64,000 nt of DNA from Vigna angularis (GCF_016808095.1 NC_068971.1:6088501-6152500); one strand, 5' to 3'. Counted from the first letter of the stretch, positions 44,512 through 58,510 are shown. Made by a program: numbers and translations. Notes: generated by a model not told the origin, from the sequence alone.

Positions 44512-47500
44512 ATGGAGGTTGTTTCTCAGCCTCTGTGCACCATTCTATTCGCCACGCGCAAACGCTCTCTTCTCATTCCAAAACAAATCCCCAATCCTTC
44601 TAAGCACTTCCCCTTCTTATCTTTTCGCGCCACCATTCTCTCCTCTTCGCGTGTTTCTCCACCGTCTCGTAATTTCATTTTCTTTTCCGCCATTTTTTCA
44701 CTATTCATTTTCTTCTCCTCCTATTTACTTTCTTTGTTTATTCAATTTATTTTCACATTTTATAATATTCCGATCTCTGAATTAGTATACATTCTTGTGT
44801 TTGTGGATTTTGTGGCAGTTCTGTTCGCGGCGCCGGAGAACCAGTTGAGTGTCGGTGAAGGAGAGAACACCGATGCCAGTGAATGGGCTCTGCAAGGTAC
44901 TTTACCTGCGTCTTCAGTCAAAAATATAAGTTTTTTTTTTTTTATTTTTTTTATCTTATTTTAGTTTAACCTTTTAGTAAGTGTTTTGAATTCAAAAGTT
45001 TAAATTAACTTATGTATAAACTAATTTGTAAAAACTCTCGCATAATTTCTCTAAGATAACATCTGCCATATATTTTTCTAGAAGTGCTAATCTGGCTGTT
45101 AACTTTATTAGTTATCGTGATTTCACATAAATGTTATAGGCAATTGTTATAGGCAAATGAATTGGGAATTCAAGTATGAGGCTAAGTCCCATATTGAGGT
45201 AGAGATGAACAATTGAACATGATGACCGGCTCACATGAATATGAAATAGGTGAAGAATCTTATGATTTCTTGTATCAAAAGTCTTGACAGAGGTTTCACA
45301 TAAGCGTGTCTTGTTGTTTGATAAAACAGGTCTAAAGTTTTGGGTTGAAGGGGATGTGTTAAGGTTTTGGATTTAAAGTGTATGTAGACGTGACTTTATT
45401 GTTGTTGAATCTCCCTAATGGATCCCTTCGAAAAATCAATCAAAATGTCTATGTTTGGTTTAACGTCAACAAATTGATGCATCCAGAATTGATTTTGAGT
45501 TGGAAAATGTTCGGTCAGCTGTTGTGTTGGATAAAATTTTTGTCTTGAGCTGTACTACTATATTGTCTTTAAATTAAAACATTCAAACGTAAATCACATC
45601 AATTGAGAATTAATCTTCACGACCAAAATCAATCTCATTCAAAATAAATTTTGCAAACCGAGCATTGGATTTGAGGTGACATGATGTTACTATAGCGTAT
45701 CTTTTTTCACGTCAATGGCCATGTAGCGTTCCTCTAGAAGCTATAAACTATTGCTTTAACTAAATGAAAATTTGATGTGGTTTCATTTCTGTATGTGCAT
45801 ATTGGATAAACACACTCAGTGTTTATAGTACGGCTAACATGGCTTCGGCATTTATCTCTTTCCAATTATAAACCAAGCCCCCTGTGTGACAAGTTCAATT
45901 GTTTTGTTCTATTAACTTGTAGTTGAGTGGAAGGGGTTCCTTGGATTTTTAGTATTCAATTACTGGGAGTCGGAAGCCTTTTAATTAAAGGAATGCCAAC
46001 ACAAAAAGACCACTTTTGAACCTTGGATGTTTATTATTTTCAATTTTCCAAATTGATGCAATCTAAGATATAGTTTGTAACTAAATAAGTAGATTTGCAT
46101 ATTATCCTGTGAACTTCTTTAGATATAAGGCGCTTGAAATTTTCTTCTTTCCCTCTTGCTGTTTCATGATCATAATCATATAATTCATAATAGTTCATGA
46201 ATGGTTTAATCAGAGGAAACTTGCTAACAATTATGGATTTGTTGCTGCCATAAAGTAGCACATAACTTGGTGTTATTTTTGCAGATTTTTACTCCCTCAG
46301 GAGGGATGTTGAAATTATGTTGCAACGTGTTGAAGAGATTAGAGAGTCTTCTGGTCTACAACTATTGGAGCAAGAACTTGCCAATTTGGAGGAGCAAGCA
46401 GCAGATATCTCTTTCTGGGACAATCGGGCCAAAGCTCAAAACATTCTTTCGACCTTGGCTGATGTCAAAGAGAAGATAAAATTACTCAATGATTTTAAAA
46501 CCCAGGTTAGATTTACTTATATTGATTCTCAACAATTATTTTAGGAAGGACCAGCATGTCCTTCCTAAAAGTCCTGGCTGAATGGGGAACCCCAAGTTTC
46601 AGTGTCCAATTATAAAGTTCTGGCTGAAAGAGCACCAGATATGCTAACAATAAAGAGTGGAATGTAAAGTTGAAATACATCACACAGGGTTGTTTCAGCT
46701 ACCAAAACTGCAGGTTTATGTGTACAAGTAAGAATACAGTGTTATTGAGTTTGATCTTTTTTCCTGACAATTAAACGACCACGCTCTTCTCTAAAATTAT
46801 TTTTACATTACTAATTAAAATGAATTTACGTTTACAATTGTAAAAATAAATTAGAATATTTAAATGTTGTTTGTGTACCTGCATTTTGGGTGCCTCTTCT
46901 TTTGAAAGGAAAAGGATTGATCTATTTTTCTAAGTGATGCACAAAAATTGTCCCTGACCCTTTCTTTAAATCTCCCAATTATTCTTTCTTGCCCTTATTT
47001 TTTATAATCTATTCTCTAATTCCTTCATTTAAAAGAAAATGGCAAATTTTAAAAATAGATTTGTTCACGGGTTTCATTCAGATTGATCCGATGGTTTCAG
47101 TGATGAACTTATTATAAAAGTTGTTAGGTTTTTTGTCCCGTATGTTGGCCATATGTGCTAAATATGTTTATTATATTTACTGTAATAGGATGGGAGTAGC
47201 TAGAAAGCTAGACTAGACTAAACTATGCAGTTGCCTAAACAGGTCCTATCTTCAAGACATTGGTTTAAGCCTGACTTGTTACACATCTTAGGAGGGGTTG
47301 ACTGGGGCTTTTTTGAAAATATAAAAGCTTGACCTGACCTGAAAGTTTATTCAGAGCCATTCAATGCGAAGTCCTTCCATCATGCCAAGAAACTTAAACA
47401 TTTAGTGTTCAAATTGGTATAACATTTGATAAAATTATTATATTTTATTCAATAGTTATATAAAGGAAATTAAAGAAAACTTAGTTGTAAAAGAACATCA

Positions 47501-50235
47501 AAACCGAAAGGAACTAATCGACTAGCAGACTGGGGAAAAGGAAATCATCCCATCTGTAGACTTGGCTTTTAAAGAGGGCTGGATCATGATATATGTATGG
47601 TGTATGCCTAAATCTTTCGTTTCTCTCTGCGGGCTCATATTGTTCCCACTTCTACTCTAATGCAAATTAAGCTATGTGCCAATATGGATCTTCGTCACAA
47701 TGAATGTAGGTTGAGGATGCAGAAACAATAGTTATGCTGACTGAGGAAATGGAATCCATTGATAGAGGACTTTTTGATGAGGCCACCAATCTTATTAAAG
47801 AACTGAATAAATCACTAGATCGATATGAGCTGACTCAACTTCTCTCTGGTCCTTATGATAAAGAAGGTGCTGTTATCTCTATTACAGCAGGTGCTGGTGG
47901 TACTGATGCCCAGGTAAATAGCTATCTTTATTCAGATATAGTAATGAACTTGTTTCTGACATTCCTAGTTCAAGGTGAAAAGAAAACATTTTAGTCTGAT
48001 AGATTGTACTGGTAGAATGTCAGAACTTGAATGCCCAGAAAAGCTATAATTTGTCTTTTTCCTTGTCCTGCTGTTGAGTTATGACTTTAGAATACTACCT
48101 ATATGTCTCAACACATTTAACCTTTCCCGCCTTTTGGCATTATTTGTTGTTCTATACTACCAAGTATTGATTATTAACAGTCATATCACATGCAATAAAT
48201 CCGGACAGTCGATCTCCCAATATATGGGGCGTGGGTTTGTTACGGAAGTAAAATTCCACCGTTTAGAAAAAGTAGTTATATGTGGGGCCTATTTTACTGA
48301 TTTTATTTCCATCCCAGATTACAGGATATTTGCCCTGTCTAGTGTGAGATGATGAAACCAACGTATCCATCTTTCCAGTTCCTTTTTTTATTTGTATCAT
48401 ATTTTGAAATTTGAGTACTTAATGGCGATTCTGCCTATTCAGCTTTAACTTCTGTACAAAAATTATCATCTCCAGAACAGGATTGGGCAGACATGCTTCT
48501 TAGAATGTACATGAGATGGAGTGAGAAACAAAGATACAAGACCAGAGTGATTGAGAAATCCCCCGGAGAAGAAGCTGGAATTAAGTCTGCCACTGTTGAA
48601 GTTGAAGGTCGTTATGCATATGGGTATTTGTCTGGGGAGAAAGGAACGCATCGCATTGTTCGTCAATCACCTTTTAATGCCAAAGGGCTTCGTCAGGTAA
48701 TAACCAACATTTTGGTGGCTGAATTTCAGATAGCTGAAATACCGTGTTTGTGAATGACAATGATGCTAGTGTAATGTCCACTCCTCCCCTCCTTGCCTCA
48801 CGAATACAATAAAAAAAAGTGCTTATTCATTTTCTACAGATTTGCTATTAGATATTTGATGAATCGTTAATATTATTTTCCCTTTAATTATCATATTCAT
48901 AATATTTTCTTTTAAACTCTAATTTTTTAATATCTATAAACAGACAAGCTTTTCTGGTGTTGAGGTTATGCCTCTTCTTCCAGAGGAATCTATGGATGTT
49001 GAAATTCCCGAGGAGGACCTGGATATTAGTTTTTCAAGAGCAGGTGGAAAGGGAGGTCAGAATGTCAACAAGGTTGAAACTGCAGTTCGGATTACACACA
49101 TTCCAACTGGTGTCACTGTTCGCTGCACAGGTTCGTTTTTCTCCTTTGGGATTTATTTATTTATTTATTTTGTTCAGCTCATTTGGGAATTATTTAATCC
49201 CAATAGTATATTTTTCTGGATATATTACACACCTTTCTAAAGTACTCTTCCATGTTGCATTTGGCAATATGCAGGTTGCTGCTCGTAGTTTCAAATACAT
49301 CATAAATTCTAAGATAATGATAACTCATATATTTGGAGACACTATACTTTAAAAATAATTTAGTGTCAATCTACTTCAATGAACCAAAGTTTCAAACATA
49401 TGCCGCTAATTGTTCCTCTTTGGGAATTCTGATCCCCACTCTAACCCCTTCAGTATGACCAGAATCTAGAAGTAGTCATTTAGGAAACTAATCTATAAGC
49501 ACAAAGTGATCCCAGTAATGTCCAGTAAGCTAATCACTACAGCCCTCTTTGTTTGGAACACGTATATGATAATCGAACTTGAAACTGTTTGTGGTGACTT
49601 TCTGAATTTTCAGTTATGATTACTTGGTTTGTGTTAAAACGTTTTATCAATAATTTATTTTGTGCATTGCACATTTGCATACATCTAACAGATCAAAATA
49701 CTGCGTGAATGGTACTATGTAGTGTATTTGGACTTTTGTTAAAGATGGACTCCGGTTGATATTTGGTATGGACTGTGTATGTCTAGGTTCACTAATATTT
49801 GGTATGGACTGTGTATGTCCACCAATGCTTTTGTTAAATTTTGAGGGTCACTTGAGCCTTTTCTAGTCTGCATCCAATTCAAACATGTGTTTTTAATTGC
49901 AAGTTTTAAAATTAAACAAGCATGGTGCAGAGGAGAGATCGCAACTGGCGAATAAGATCAAAGCTTTAAGCCGTTTGAAAGCCAAGTTGTTGGTTATAGC
50001 TGAAGAGCAGCGCGCATCAGAGATTAAGCAGATTCGAGGGGACGCAGTCAAGGCTGAATGGGGACAACAAATACGGAACTATGTATTCCATCCATACAAA
50101 CTAGTCAAAGATGTAAGAACAGGGCATGAAACCACAGATGTCATCTCTGTAATGGATGGCGAGTTGGACCCTTTCATCAAATCTTACCTCAAATACAAGC
50201 TCAATATGTCACTGTCTACAAGCGGGGTTAACTAA
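44512..50235 (+). CDS. PRFB1: Plastid peptide chain release factor 2 (PrfB/HCF109 type)
   Basis: Nuclear-encoded class-I release factor that ends plastid translation at UGA/UAA codons. Seven exons join in phase: 44512-44668, 44819-44896, 46285-46505, 47710-47913, 48481-48696, 48944-49130 and 49931-50235, giving 455 codons. Residues 1 to ~55 are Ser/Pro/basic-rich with few acids, as in a chloroplast transit peptide. The coiled N-terminal domain ([10 protein letters not shown] onward) follows. Tripeptide SPF at ~283-285 is the RF2 stop-codon-reading motif, and GGQ at ~329-331 triggers peptidyl-tRNA hydrolysis. The C-terminus contains [10 protein letters not shown]. Arabidopsis HCF109 is needed for UGA-terminated plastid mRNAs. 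The bacterial prfB in-frame UGA frameshift site is absent. Start chosen as the first ATG of the transit peptide. Confidence 0.95.
49759..49819 (+). repeat. 25-bp direct repeat in PrfB intron 6
   Basis: A 25-bp string beginning ATATTTGGTATGGACTGTGT occurs at 49759-49783 and 49795-49819 without mismatch, 36 bp apart. Confidence 0.9.
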
Positions 50236-50815
50236 TATAACCTCTTGTATTCATGGATTACGGATTGGTTGTTATATTAGGTGCTCTCTGTAGTCAATTC
50301 CAATGCAAAATTATGTTTAGATAGTATGCTGCTTTGCAAGTATTCTCCATTGATAATTTTAATTGTTGGTTATGACTGCATTAATTATTAATATTATCTT
50401 AACTGGGTGTTGTATATAATGGACAAATAATGCAACTTTGGAGCTCGAAGTATCGAGTTCAGTACACTTTTCAATGGCTTCTTCCAGTGATATTTGGAAA
50501 TTGAGTATCACCTGCCATTTGTTTTTACTGAACTAGACTCCTTACATCATCCAAGTTTTCTGCAGCTCCATCGTCAACAACAAAAATATACCGTAGGCTC
50601 GCGCACATAAAAAAAATGTTCTGTATTTGAGAAGTAATGTGGAGTATTGCAGAATGGCTCGCCCACTGAAAGTTTATAAACCTTCATTGTTCGTTTTGGA
50701 ATAATATATAACACTATTCTGTCAATTGCCAGAAAGGGTGTTATTCATTTTGATAGAGAACCTTTAACTAAAATATATTTGATACAAATCTTTGAAAACC
50801 ATGCACAGATGGGCA
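50236..50815. other. Convergent 3' spacer between PrfB and the SDR gene
   Basis: Only 580 bp separate the two stop codons, so both 3' UTRs must lie here, perhaps overlapping as antisense. AT-rich, no ORF, no extra gene. Confidence 0.6.
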
Positions 50816-53800
50816 TCAAGTGGCCTTCTTTTTTCCAAACAGTAAGCTCAAAGAATATGTGTTTCCCTTCTTTTCGGCAGCTTCTACTCGATTTTTGCCA
50901 ACCTACAGTCATTTGTACAAGGTATCAATATTTGTATTCATTTTGATCGATGTCCAGTAGCACATAAGCAAAAAAAGAAAGAAAGAAAAAAAATACGTAA
51001 TAAAGTTACAAAAATGCATACTATATAATTAATAGAAAATACCTTGTCCATGAGCCAATAACCAACAGATGGCATGTACTGAACAAGATACATGACAGCA
51101 AGCACAGGCTGCACGCAAAAAAAAATTAAGGATTAAAGTTGCAAACTGGAAATTTTAATTCATGCTAATTGAAAACATCAATTAGACTATTTATCGTGAG
51201 AAGCCAAATGCTTAGATGCAACCAAATTTTAAATTGATGAAAGCATTCAATATTTCGGGAGGAGTGAACAAAAACTCTGCTAGATTCCATAAAGTAAAGC
51301 ATGAACAAATATTCCCAGCATCATACTTAAATTCCATGATGTAACAAATTGACAAGGGAGCATTATTACATCTTCACGTCAATTACATAATTATTCGAAC
51401 AGTTGCATGAAATGTACCTCAAGACACTGTCACACTGACACATTTAATGACAAATTGTAAGGAAGTTGCTTTATCTAAACAGACACCTGAGATTCACTTG
51501 TGTAAGAGGCAAACAAAGTGGCGTGTACGAAAAACGGCAGAACAAGTATGAAGCAGATTCATTGCACAAAATGCAGAGAATAAATGTTTAAAAATGGCGA
51601 CATATTGAAACAGAAGTACATTTCTAATCAATGCTTTTACCTGATATGATATCCAAGCTTCCTTTAAGCCATGGGTTGCAGCAATGATAGTCAGCTCCGC
51701 ACACCTTTCAGATGACACACGCTTCTGTGGAGTCAGAATTTCACATGAATGAAACAATCTGTCAATGACTCAATTGATACATCCAGAGAACACATGACAT
51801 GAGTTAAAGTGAACAATAGCAACAATAAAAAGGCAAAAGGGAAAGAATACTGTAAACTCCAACATCTTCCCCTATGCTGCTTCTTTGAATACATGCCATT
51901 TTCTTTAGTAAAAATTACATTCATCAACTTTTGCTAAAAATGAGCAAGGAAATTTTTTTCTTCATTCTTGAAAAGCATGCATGTATAAGCTCAGAAAAAA
52001 ATGTAGTGTATCTTCATTTATCACTCTAGAGTATTAGAAGTCTCCAAAGATACATGTACTACGTACTATGGTTGGAAGAAAGTAAAGAAAAATTCACTCA
52101 AGTTTTGTCTTTCTTTGCAGTAGTAATGCATGAATTAACAAATACACAAACCTCAGATGGAACCTTTGATCCAGCATTATTTGACGTTTCTATTGGACCA
52201 GGACAGACCACAGTAACTCGGATCCCTTTCTGACAGAGCTGTCACCATTAAATGTTTAGTAGTGCATGACTATGTACAGTATGATAATTACAATAAAACA
52301 ACATCCATTATACCCATTTTTTTTTTCACATTAGACAAAACCTACGTTTATCTTCCAGTTGTGCACTATAGTATGGTTTATCATGGTAAATTGCATCCCT
52401 TCCTGTACACAGTCTACATACCTCTGAACGCAAGGTATGGAAGTAACCATTGAGCGCATATTTGGAAGCAGAGTATACAGCCTGACCTGGGGCAGGTGTC
52501 TTTCCTGCTGCACTACTCATCTTATTGCAAATGAAGGGAACAAAAGATTATCAGTTTATTAATGGGAAAGGGGTTACAAGAAATATTGAATAAGTTCTCC
52601 AAAAATATGTGCATTAGTTCTTAGCATATTCAGCAATTAATGCAAAAACATATAACACGTCAATATAATTTTACCAAAAAAGTTAAATTTATTATTAATC
52701 GTTGACAGATAATATGTAGCAGCAAAGCTGACTAGTTCGTGACTACTCTCTTCTTTTTAGTTGCACTTGTTTTGGTTAATAAATCAATGCAGTCACAAAC
52801 ATCTTCCTGAAAGCTCCAGCTGCTGTAGTTTCTGATTACTGCTAAGACGAGTGTGCTTGGTTTGCGGTTAGTGCATTTTTCAAAGCATCCAAACATGAAT
52901 GGAAGAAATCCATGGATTGCCATTCAATGGAAATAAACGTGAAAACAAACACACATTTAATATACTATTGCCATTCAGATTTCATAACCAAAATAAGATA
53001 TTATTATGAATTGCTGCTTACCACCACAAAATGACCATGCCCCCTCTTTAACATGAAAGGTGTCAAGAGCTTTGTAAGAGCTATTGTCCCAAAAACATTG
53101 ACATCAAATGTAGCCTAATCAGGAGAAAAGTGTAATATAAAACTTCAGATTTCTACTTTTAAAGTTTTGGAAGAAAACTAACAAAGGGATAAAAACAAAT
53201 TTTAAAGTAAAGGATTGGTAATTAAACAACAGGAGTGAGAGTCTCCTTTATGAAATACCTTAAGACCTTCCTCAGTTACATCTAAAATTGATGTTTTCTG
53301 CACAACAAAATAATCAATTAACAATACAGTTAATCCAATGAGCATATGATCAGCAAATTTTATCAGATAAGTGAAGAGAAATTTTATCAGCTTTCAAAAA
53401 AGCATCATAACTATATTATACTGGCATGAAATGATAAGCTAGCATCATCCAATGAAATTTTTTCAGGGCTGGTGTTCGTTTAATGTAGATAGTTGCTACA
53501 CATATCCTGAAATGCATGCTGACCAATAAAAAGTATCACCTTTGAAGTAGGAATTTCTGCTGATGAAATGTTTCCAAACTCATAGGGCTAAAGACACGCA
53601 TGCACAAACACCCAATAGAATGAAATAGTGACTAATAATGCTGCCTTGACAAATTGTTCTTCTAAATTAAAGGATGACAGTCAACCTCTATTTCCTCTTA
53701 TTTTAACTTACAAGCATATTGAAGTGCTAAATAAACCATTGGATAAAGCAGTAAGTCTTACAGGACGCTCAAAAGCTGCATTATGGATCATGTAATCAAC

Positions 53801-54901
53801 ACCGGAATCCGGAAAAAAGGATTCTGCTTTCTCAATAGCTATCCTTAGAGAATCCTCTCCAGAGGATAAATCCAATGGTAAAATCTTGACTTCATCAGGT
53901 GCATGCTTACCTGGTGGTATGCAAACCACACATTAATAGATCATGGTATGTGAATATGTCATTATTTGTACATAATTTACAAACTAATTTAGCACATGAA
54001 ACTTCCAGTAACAAAACACAAAAATACCTTTCAGTTGTGTCCTTACTCGGCTTAGCTCAACTTCATTCCTCGCAGAGATTATAAGCTTGGCCCCTAAACT
54101 TGCAAGCTGTTTAGCCAAAATCTCCCCTTTACATACATCATTGAAGGAACCAAAAAGAAGAAGAAATCAGCTCTGCCAGCAAAATTAGTTATGGGAAAAG
54201 TTCTGGCTTTTTGAAGGAATCCTTCTAGGATTATACAGAACAAAGTAAGCAAAAAGGAAATCTGAAATAATAAAATAAAATAAGTAAAAATGGGCACTAT
54301 AAGGCATTGCAGATTAGATACTAATGAGTGCGCATTCAAACAAATGAGTTAGAAAGTGGGTTGCAATCATTAATCATCCTCGATTACATTCTTCAAAGTT
54401 CAATTATTTTGATTCCTTCACTTATCAATGTGATTTCTGGGCGAATTAGAATTCAATATTTATTTGATCGAAGTCCAAGGTCAACGTGAGTGAATGAATC
54501 AACCCAACAGAAATATAATACTGAAATGGAAAAATCAAATTAAAATAAAAAAGAAGAGTTCTTGTCATACCAATTCCACGGCTAGCGCCAGTAATCCAAA
54601 CAACCTGGGTGGAAATGAAACATGAAAAGACAAAGTCATTTATGTAAGACACGAAGAAGAAAACACTCAAGGATGTGTATGTGTGATTCTCGCAACCTTA
54701 TCTTCAATTTCTTCGCGTTTAGGTTGCTTCTTAGACATCAAAGTGAAATCGCCTATTAAATCAAAAACGAGAATTAGAACAAAAAAAAAGGATAAATGAA
54801 AAGAGAAAGCAATGTAGTGAAAAAAATGAAATACCATAAGCGGTGAGGAATTTGTACAGAAAGATGAAGAAAACCAATACGCAAATGAAGAACACCAACA
54901 T
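50816..54901 (-). CDS. Membrane-anchored short-chain dehydrogenase/reductase (DHRS7-like)
   Basis: NAD(P)-dependent oxidoreductase; substrate unknown. Twelve minus-strand exons join in phase: 54901-54835, 54752-54697, 54604-54571, 54126-54028, 53910-53762, 53297-53259, 53114-53022, 52520-52422, 52238-52152, 51724-51641, 51108-51043 and 50902-50816, giving 319 codons. Residues 2-20 are a hydrophobic anchor, probably holding the enzyme in the ER membrane. Rossmann motif TGASRGIG at 46-53; HNAA replaces the common NNAG; catalytic Ser in MSSAAG (~182), Tyr195 and Lys199 in YSASK; PGP follows. The C-terminal LVQYMPSVGYWLMDK segment is hydrophobic. It resembles the Arabidopsis SDR I recall as At3g03330. 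Two very small exons (34 and 39 bp) are needed to keep the frame. Confidence 0.93.
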
Positions 54902-55888
54902 GGGGCTGGGCGATGCAAAACAATACAATACAATACAGAAGCTTAAGCTGTGCAGTTATTTCTGGTTTTGGTTGCTGGTGACTGAAATTCCAACGCGATT
55001 TTCTAACGCAAAAGCTATCGTCACTGACCCCGATTTTGTTTTTTGATACTTTAATGGCGATTATATCAAACAATACATCTGCAGTTTTTAAGTGAAATAA
55101 AGAGAATAATGAATATAATTTTAAACATAGAAGGGATAAATATTTAAAAATAGGAGGAGAAATTATTGTTATTTAACCTTGGCCAATATAATTTAACAAA
55201 GGGTTATTAAACTTTCCAAAATGTCATTAACTTTTATAATTATCATTTTTCTTTTTTTATAGTTTTAGTAAGCTTGCAATTTCTAATGTAAAAGTACTGA
55301 ATTCTTCTAACAAAAATTGAATGATTCAACAAAATTGTACATTTGAAAGTTAAGAATTTTCAGTGTGTTAATCCAAACTACAATTTTATTTTTTTTTAAA
55401 TTGTAGAATCCGAAAATACAATTTTGTATTACGTATTTTCAAATATTTTATCGTACAATTCAAGAAATTATTATTCTTTTTCATTTTTAGATTATAAATT
55501 TGAAAATATATCCTAGACTATACATTTGTTGTGTCTACCATAACATAACTAAATTCTCCAACACTTCACATAATTGCACATAATTCCTATTGAAGCACAA
55601 AAATGGCAAGAGAAATAAATCACGAAGGGCAAAATGGGGATTATAAAATGTTGGGTATAGAAAGAAAAATGGAGGTGCAAACGTATTTCCTGGAGATAGA
55701 TTGGGCCACACGCACTGTTGGGCCTGAGGTCGTAATTGTAGAGCCCAGGCTGTGCAGATGGAAGAGAAGAGTGTGTTTTGGTTATTGTGATCCATCATCA
55801 ACAAAACATAAGAAAGAAGAGAGAATCGAAAAGACGAGAAGAGGGTAGAGAGTGAGTTCTAGGTTGGTTTCACAGTTGCAGCAGATCC
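54902..55888. promoter_or_regulatory. Divergent promoter region between SDR and mtACP
   Basis: 987 bp lie between two start codons pointing away from each other, so both promoters must be here. The middle holds a decayed repeat patch (about 55390-55520: strings like TTGTAGAATCCGAAAATACA) related to the 16-17 kb repeats. A purine-rich stretch (about 55805-55850) precedes the mtACP start. No convincing TATA box is visible for either gene. Confidence 0.5.
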
Positions 55889-57115
55889 ATGGCGGCGAGT
55901 AGGAGCACTTTACCATTGATCAAATACCTGAGAGTGCGCGTCGACGCTCTTCCCCGCAACTCTCCGTTAACCCTCGCTCCCACCGTCTTCCTTCGCCGTT
56001 TTTGTGAAGAGGTTCGTGGCAGTTTTCTCGACAAGTCCGAGGTCGCAGATCGCGTCATCTCCTGCGTCAAAAACTTCCAGAAAGTCGACCCGGCCAAGGT
56101 TCTACTCTCCATTTCCGTCTGTTACCGCTTCAATTCACGCCTAATTTATTGATCCTGTTATATTTTCAATTGTTGCCAACCCTAGACAAATGCCACGTCA
56201 CTTTCTTCTTCACGTTAGTTTCAATCTTTCTTTTCCGCATAGTCGTTTCACTTGCAACGTCAATGATGTTCAACTGTTTCCTGACCGTAACGGTTACTGA
56301 TTGCATCTCTCGCGTAGTTAGAGCAGTATGAAGAGATGCTAATTTAGAATATTAGAATAATTAAACCACTAATTTTTTCGCCATTTCTGAAGTTATAAAA
56401 GGCATGATCGACATCTCTACAAGGTGGTTTTCATTGTGCATAATGTTAAATTTAGGTGAGGGAACAAATTTTTTTATTTCATTTTATTTTTTACCTCTTT
56501 TTTTTCAGAACTGTTTATGCAGAAGATTATCTAAATAAATCTAAAATTGTAAAAGTAATACCTTAAGTGTGAATGTGAGTATGTAACCCCCATAATTTTA
56601 CCAACTCGTAAGTGCTGTTGCTTCTCCGTTTTGTGAATTGGAAAATGCAAATAGACGATTGGTTCCACAGAAATAGGAATTCAAAAACACATTTAGTCCC
56701 TTAGTATACGTATTTAAGTTAGTTTATGGGCCGGTTTAGCATGAGTTCTAATACTTAAGAAATTACTTATAAGGATTATATAGGAGAGAGAGAATGATAT
56801 TTTAAGGATAAATGGATGGTTTTATTTGATGATGGATTTTTGTTTTCACTGTTTAATCAACGGACTCTGTTATGCTATGTATGAATGAAACCATTTTTTC
56901 TTATTTATTTAGCTAACTTTTGGATTTGTATTTGTCAGGTTACCCCGAATGCTCACTTCCATAATGACCTCGGACTGGATAGTTTGGATGCTGTGGAGAT
57001 TGTGATGGCTCTTGAGGAAGAGTTTGGGTTTGAGATTCCTGATAATGAGGCTGACAAGATCAACTCTATTAAACATGCTGTGGACTTCATTGCATCCCAT
57101 CCTCAGGCAAAGTAG
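55889..57115 (+). CDS. MTACP2: Mitochondrial acyl carrier protein
   Basis: Small carrier that holds growing acyl chains on phosphopantetheine in mitochondrial fatty acid synthesis (octanoate for lipoate) and is also known as a complex I-associated protein. Two exons, 55889-56098 and 56939-57115, give 128 codons. Residues 1 to ~37 are Arg/Ser/Leu-rich without acids apart from one Asp, as in a mitochondrial presequence. The conserved block [13 protein letters not shown] opens the mature part. DLGLDSLD contains Ser85, the phosphopantetheine site, followed by the acidic helix [10 protein letters not shown]. It matches Arabidopsis mtACP2 better than mtACP1 or plastid ACPs, as I recall them. The 840-bp intron lies just before the conserved VTPNAHF segment. 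Confidence 0.94.
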
Positions 57116-58008
57116 AGTGTATACTATTTGTTTTGTTTCCCATTATCTAGTTTAGGTGCATCAGACATTTTTGCTACCAAAGTGATATTGTTTTCTCATC
57201 CCTTAGAAGAGTGTTTGCTGGGAATGTGCCAGCTTCCTTTGGTGGTATTGACGTCACCGAACTTCACATTTTGTGTTCCTCCGTTATTCATGTCAATAAG
57301 AATTGTGTTGAATTTCTGATTATTCTTTAGTTCTCCTCAGCAACAGATGCTTTGTGCTATTATTCTCTTCTGCTTTGTTTTTTTTACTTCATTTGTAATA
57401 GTCATACTCTTGTTTAGTATCCACGCACCAAGATCGATGTTATACATGGCTGGATGCTTCATGTGCGAAGAGTTGTTCCCGTTCTAAGGAAGATCTTCTT
57501 TTACCCATTGGTTCTGTTGTTTTCCTCTTCACGGATAAACGGAACGTAAAACACGAAAAACGAAAAAAAAAATATTAGAAATTGAACTTTCCACCCATGA
57601 GATGTACGACATACTTATCTACGTTCTATGTCTCCACTTTTGTGGAGCGTATCAACTTTATCTGTTTTTAATTTTATGTCAATTTTATCTTCAAAAACTT
57701 TAACGTGTGCAAATTTTTTAATAGGTTTAAACTCCCGTTTGGTTTTTGTATTTGTGTGTCAATCTCAAGTAGTCATTGTGTTTTTTTCAGTCTCAATCGG
57801 GTCCATAAACTTGTTAAAATGAGCCAATTAAGCCCTTTCCATTAATTTATCAGTAACGTCATTTGCTTGTGTTGAGTTGTAATTTGTTTTAGTTGACGAA
57901 GCATTGTTTATTAAATGTGATTGGTGTTGTGTGAATAGATTGTCACGTGTGATGTTGTTAGTCTTAAAACTTATTATTTAGAGCAACCTTGATTTTGAAA
58001 GTGTTGAT
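57116..58008. other. mtACP 3' flank and repeat-like intergenic DNA
   Basis: The first few hundred bases are probably mtACP 3' UTR (T-rich, ending near a C/T-rich stretch at ~57360-57400). About 57640-57960 contains phrases typical of decayed DNA-transposon ends (AGTCTCAATCGGGTCCATAA, CAATTAAGCCC), resembling the ends of the foldback element. No gene. Confidence 0.45.
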
Positions 58009-58350
58009 TGGTACCAGACAGAGTGTAACGCAGCGGAATAAAGCTTAGAGTAGCAGAAAGCGTGTTCGGTCACTTTTTTAAAATAAATTGGTCTGTTTTT
58101 AGAAAATCAATTTTCTTTCAGAAAATTTATCGAACAGTTGATATGCGTAAAAGATAAAAAATGTAGGGAATAGAAAATCACACGAGTAATTTTTATACTG
58201 GTTCGATTCAACAGAATCTACGTCCAGTCGTTAATCACTATAAAAAGTGATTAACAGTTCCACTAAAAAGATGTTTCATAGATTACAACAAATAGTGAAT
58301 AAAACAGATAAATAAACCTTCCTTCGACGAACGAACTGGAAGAAGAACAC

Positions 58351-58510
58351 TCTGCCAATTCGAAGATAACCGCTCCGATTATCGACAAACGAAATGCGAG
58401 CTTCTCCTATTCACGAGACCAAGCAGAGCACCTTGCTAACTCGAAGAAAGCTTGCTCTGACTATCGACACACGAAACGTGAGCCTCTCCTGTTCACGAGA
58501 CCAAGCAAGG
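58351..58510 (-). repeat. Two 80-bp tandem units in the Sirevirus LTR
   Basis: 58351-58430 and 58431-58510 align at period 80 with scattered substitutions. Shared strings include TTCACGAGACCAAGCA and TATCGACA. Such R/U3 duplications are common in LTR promoters. Confidence 0.85.

Noticed and set aside
48481..48696. Programmed frameshift as in bacterial prfB
   Set aside because: No in-frame UGA with upstream Shine-Dalgarno-like context; the exon is simply one of seven.
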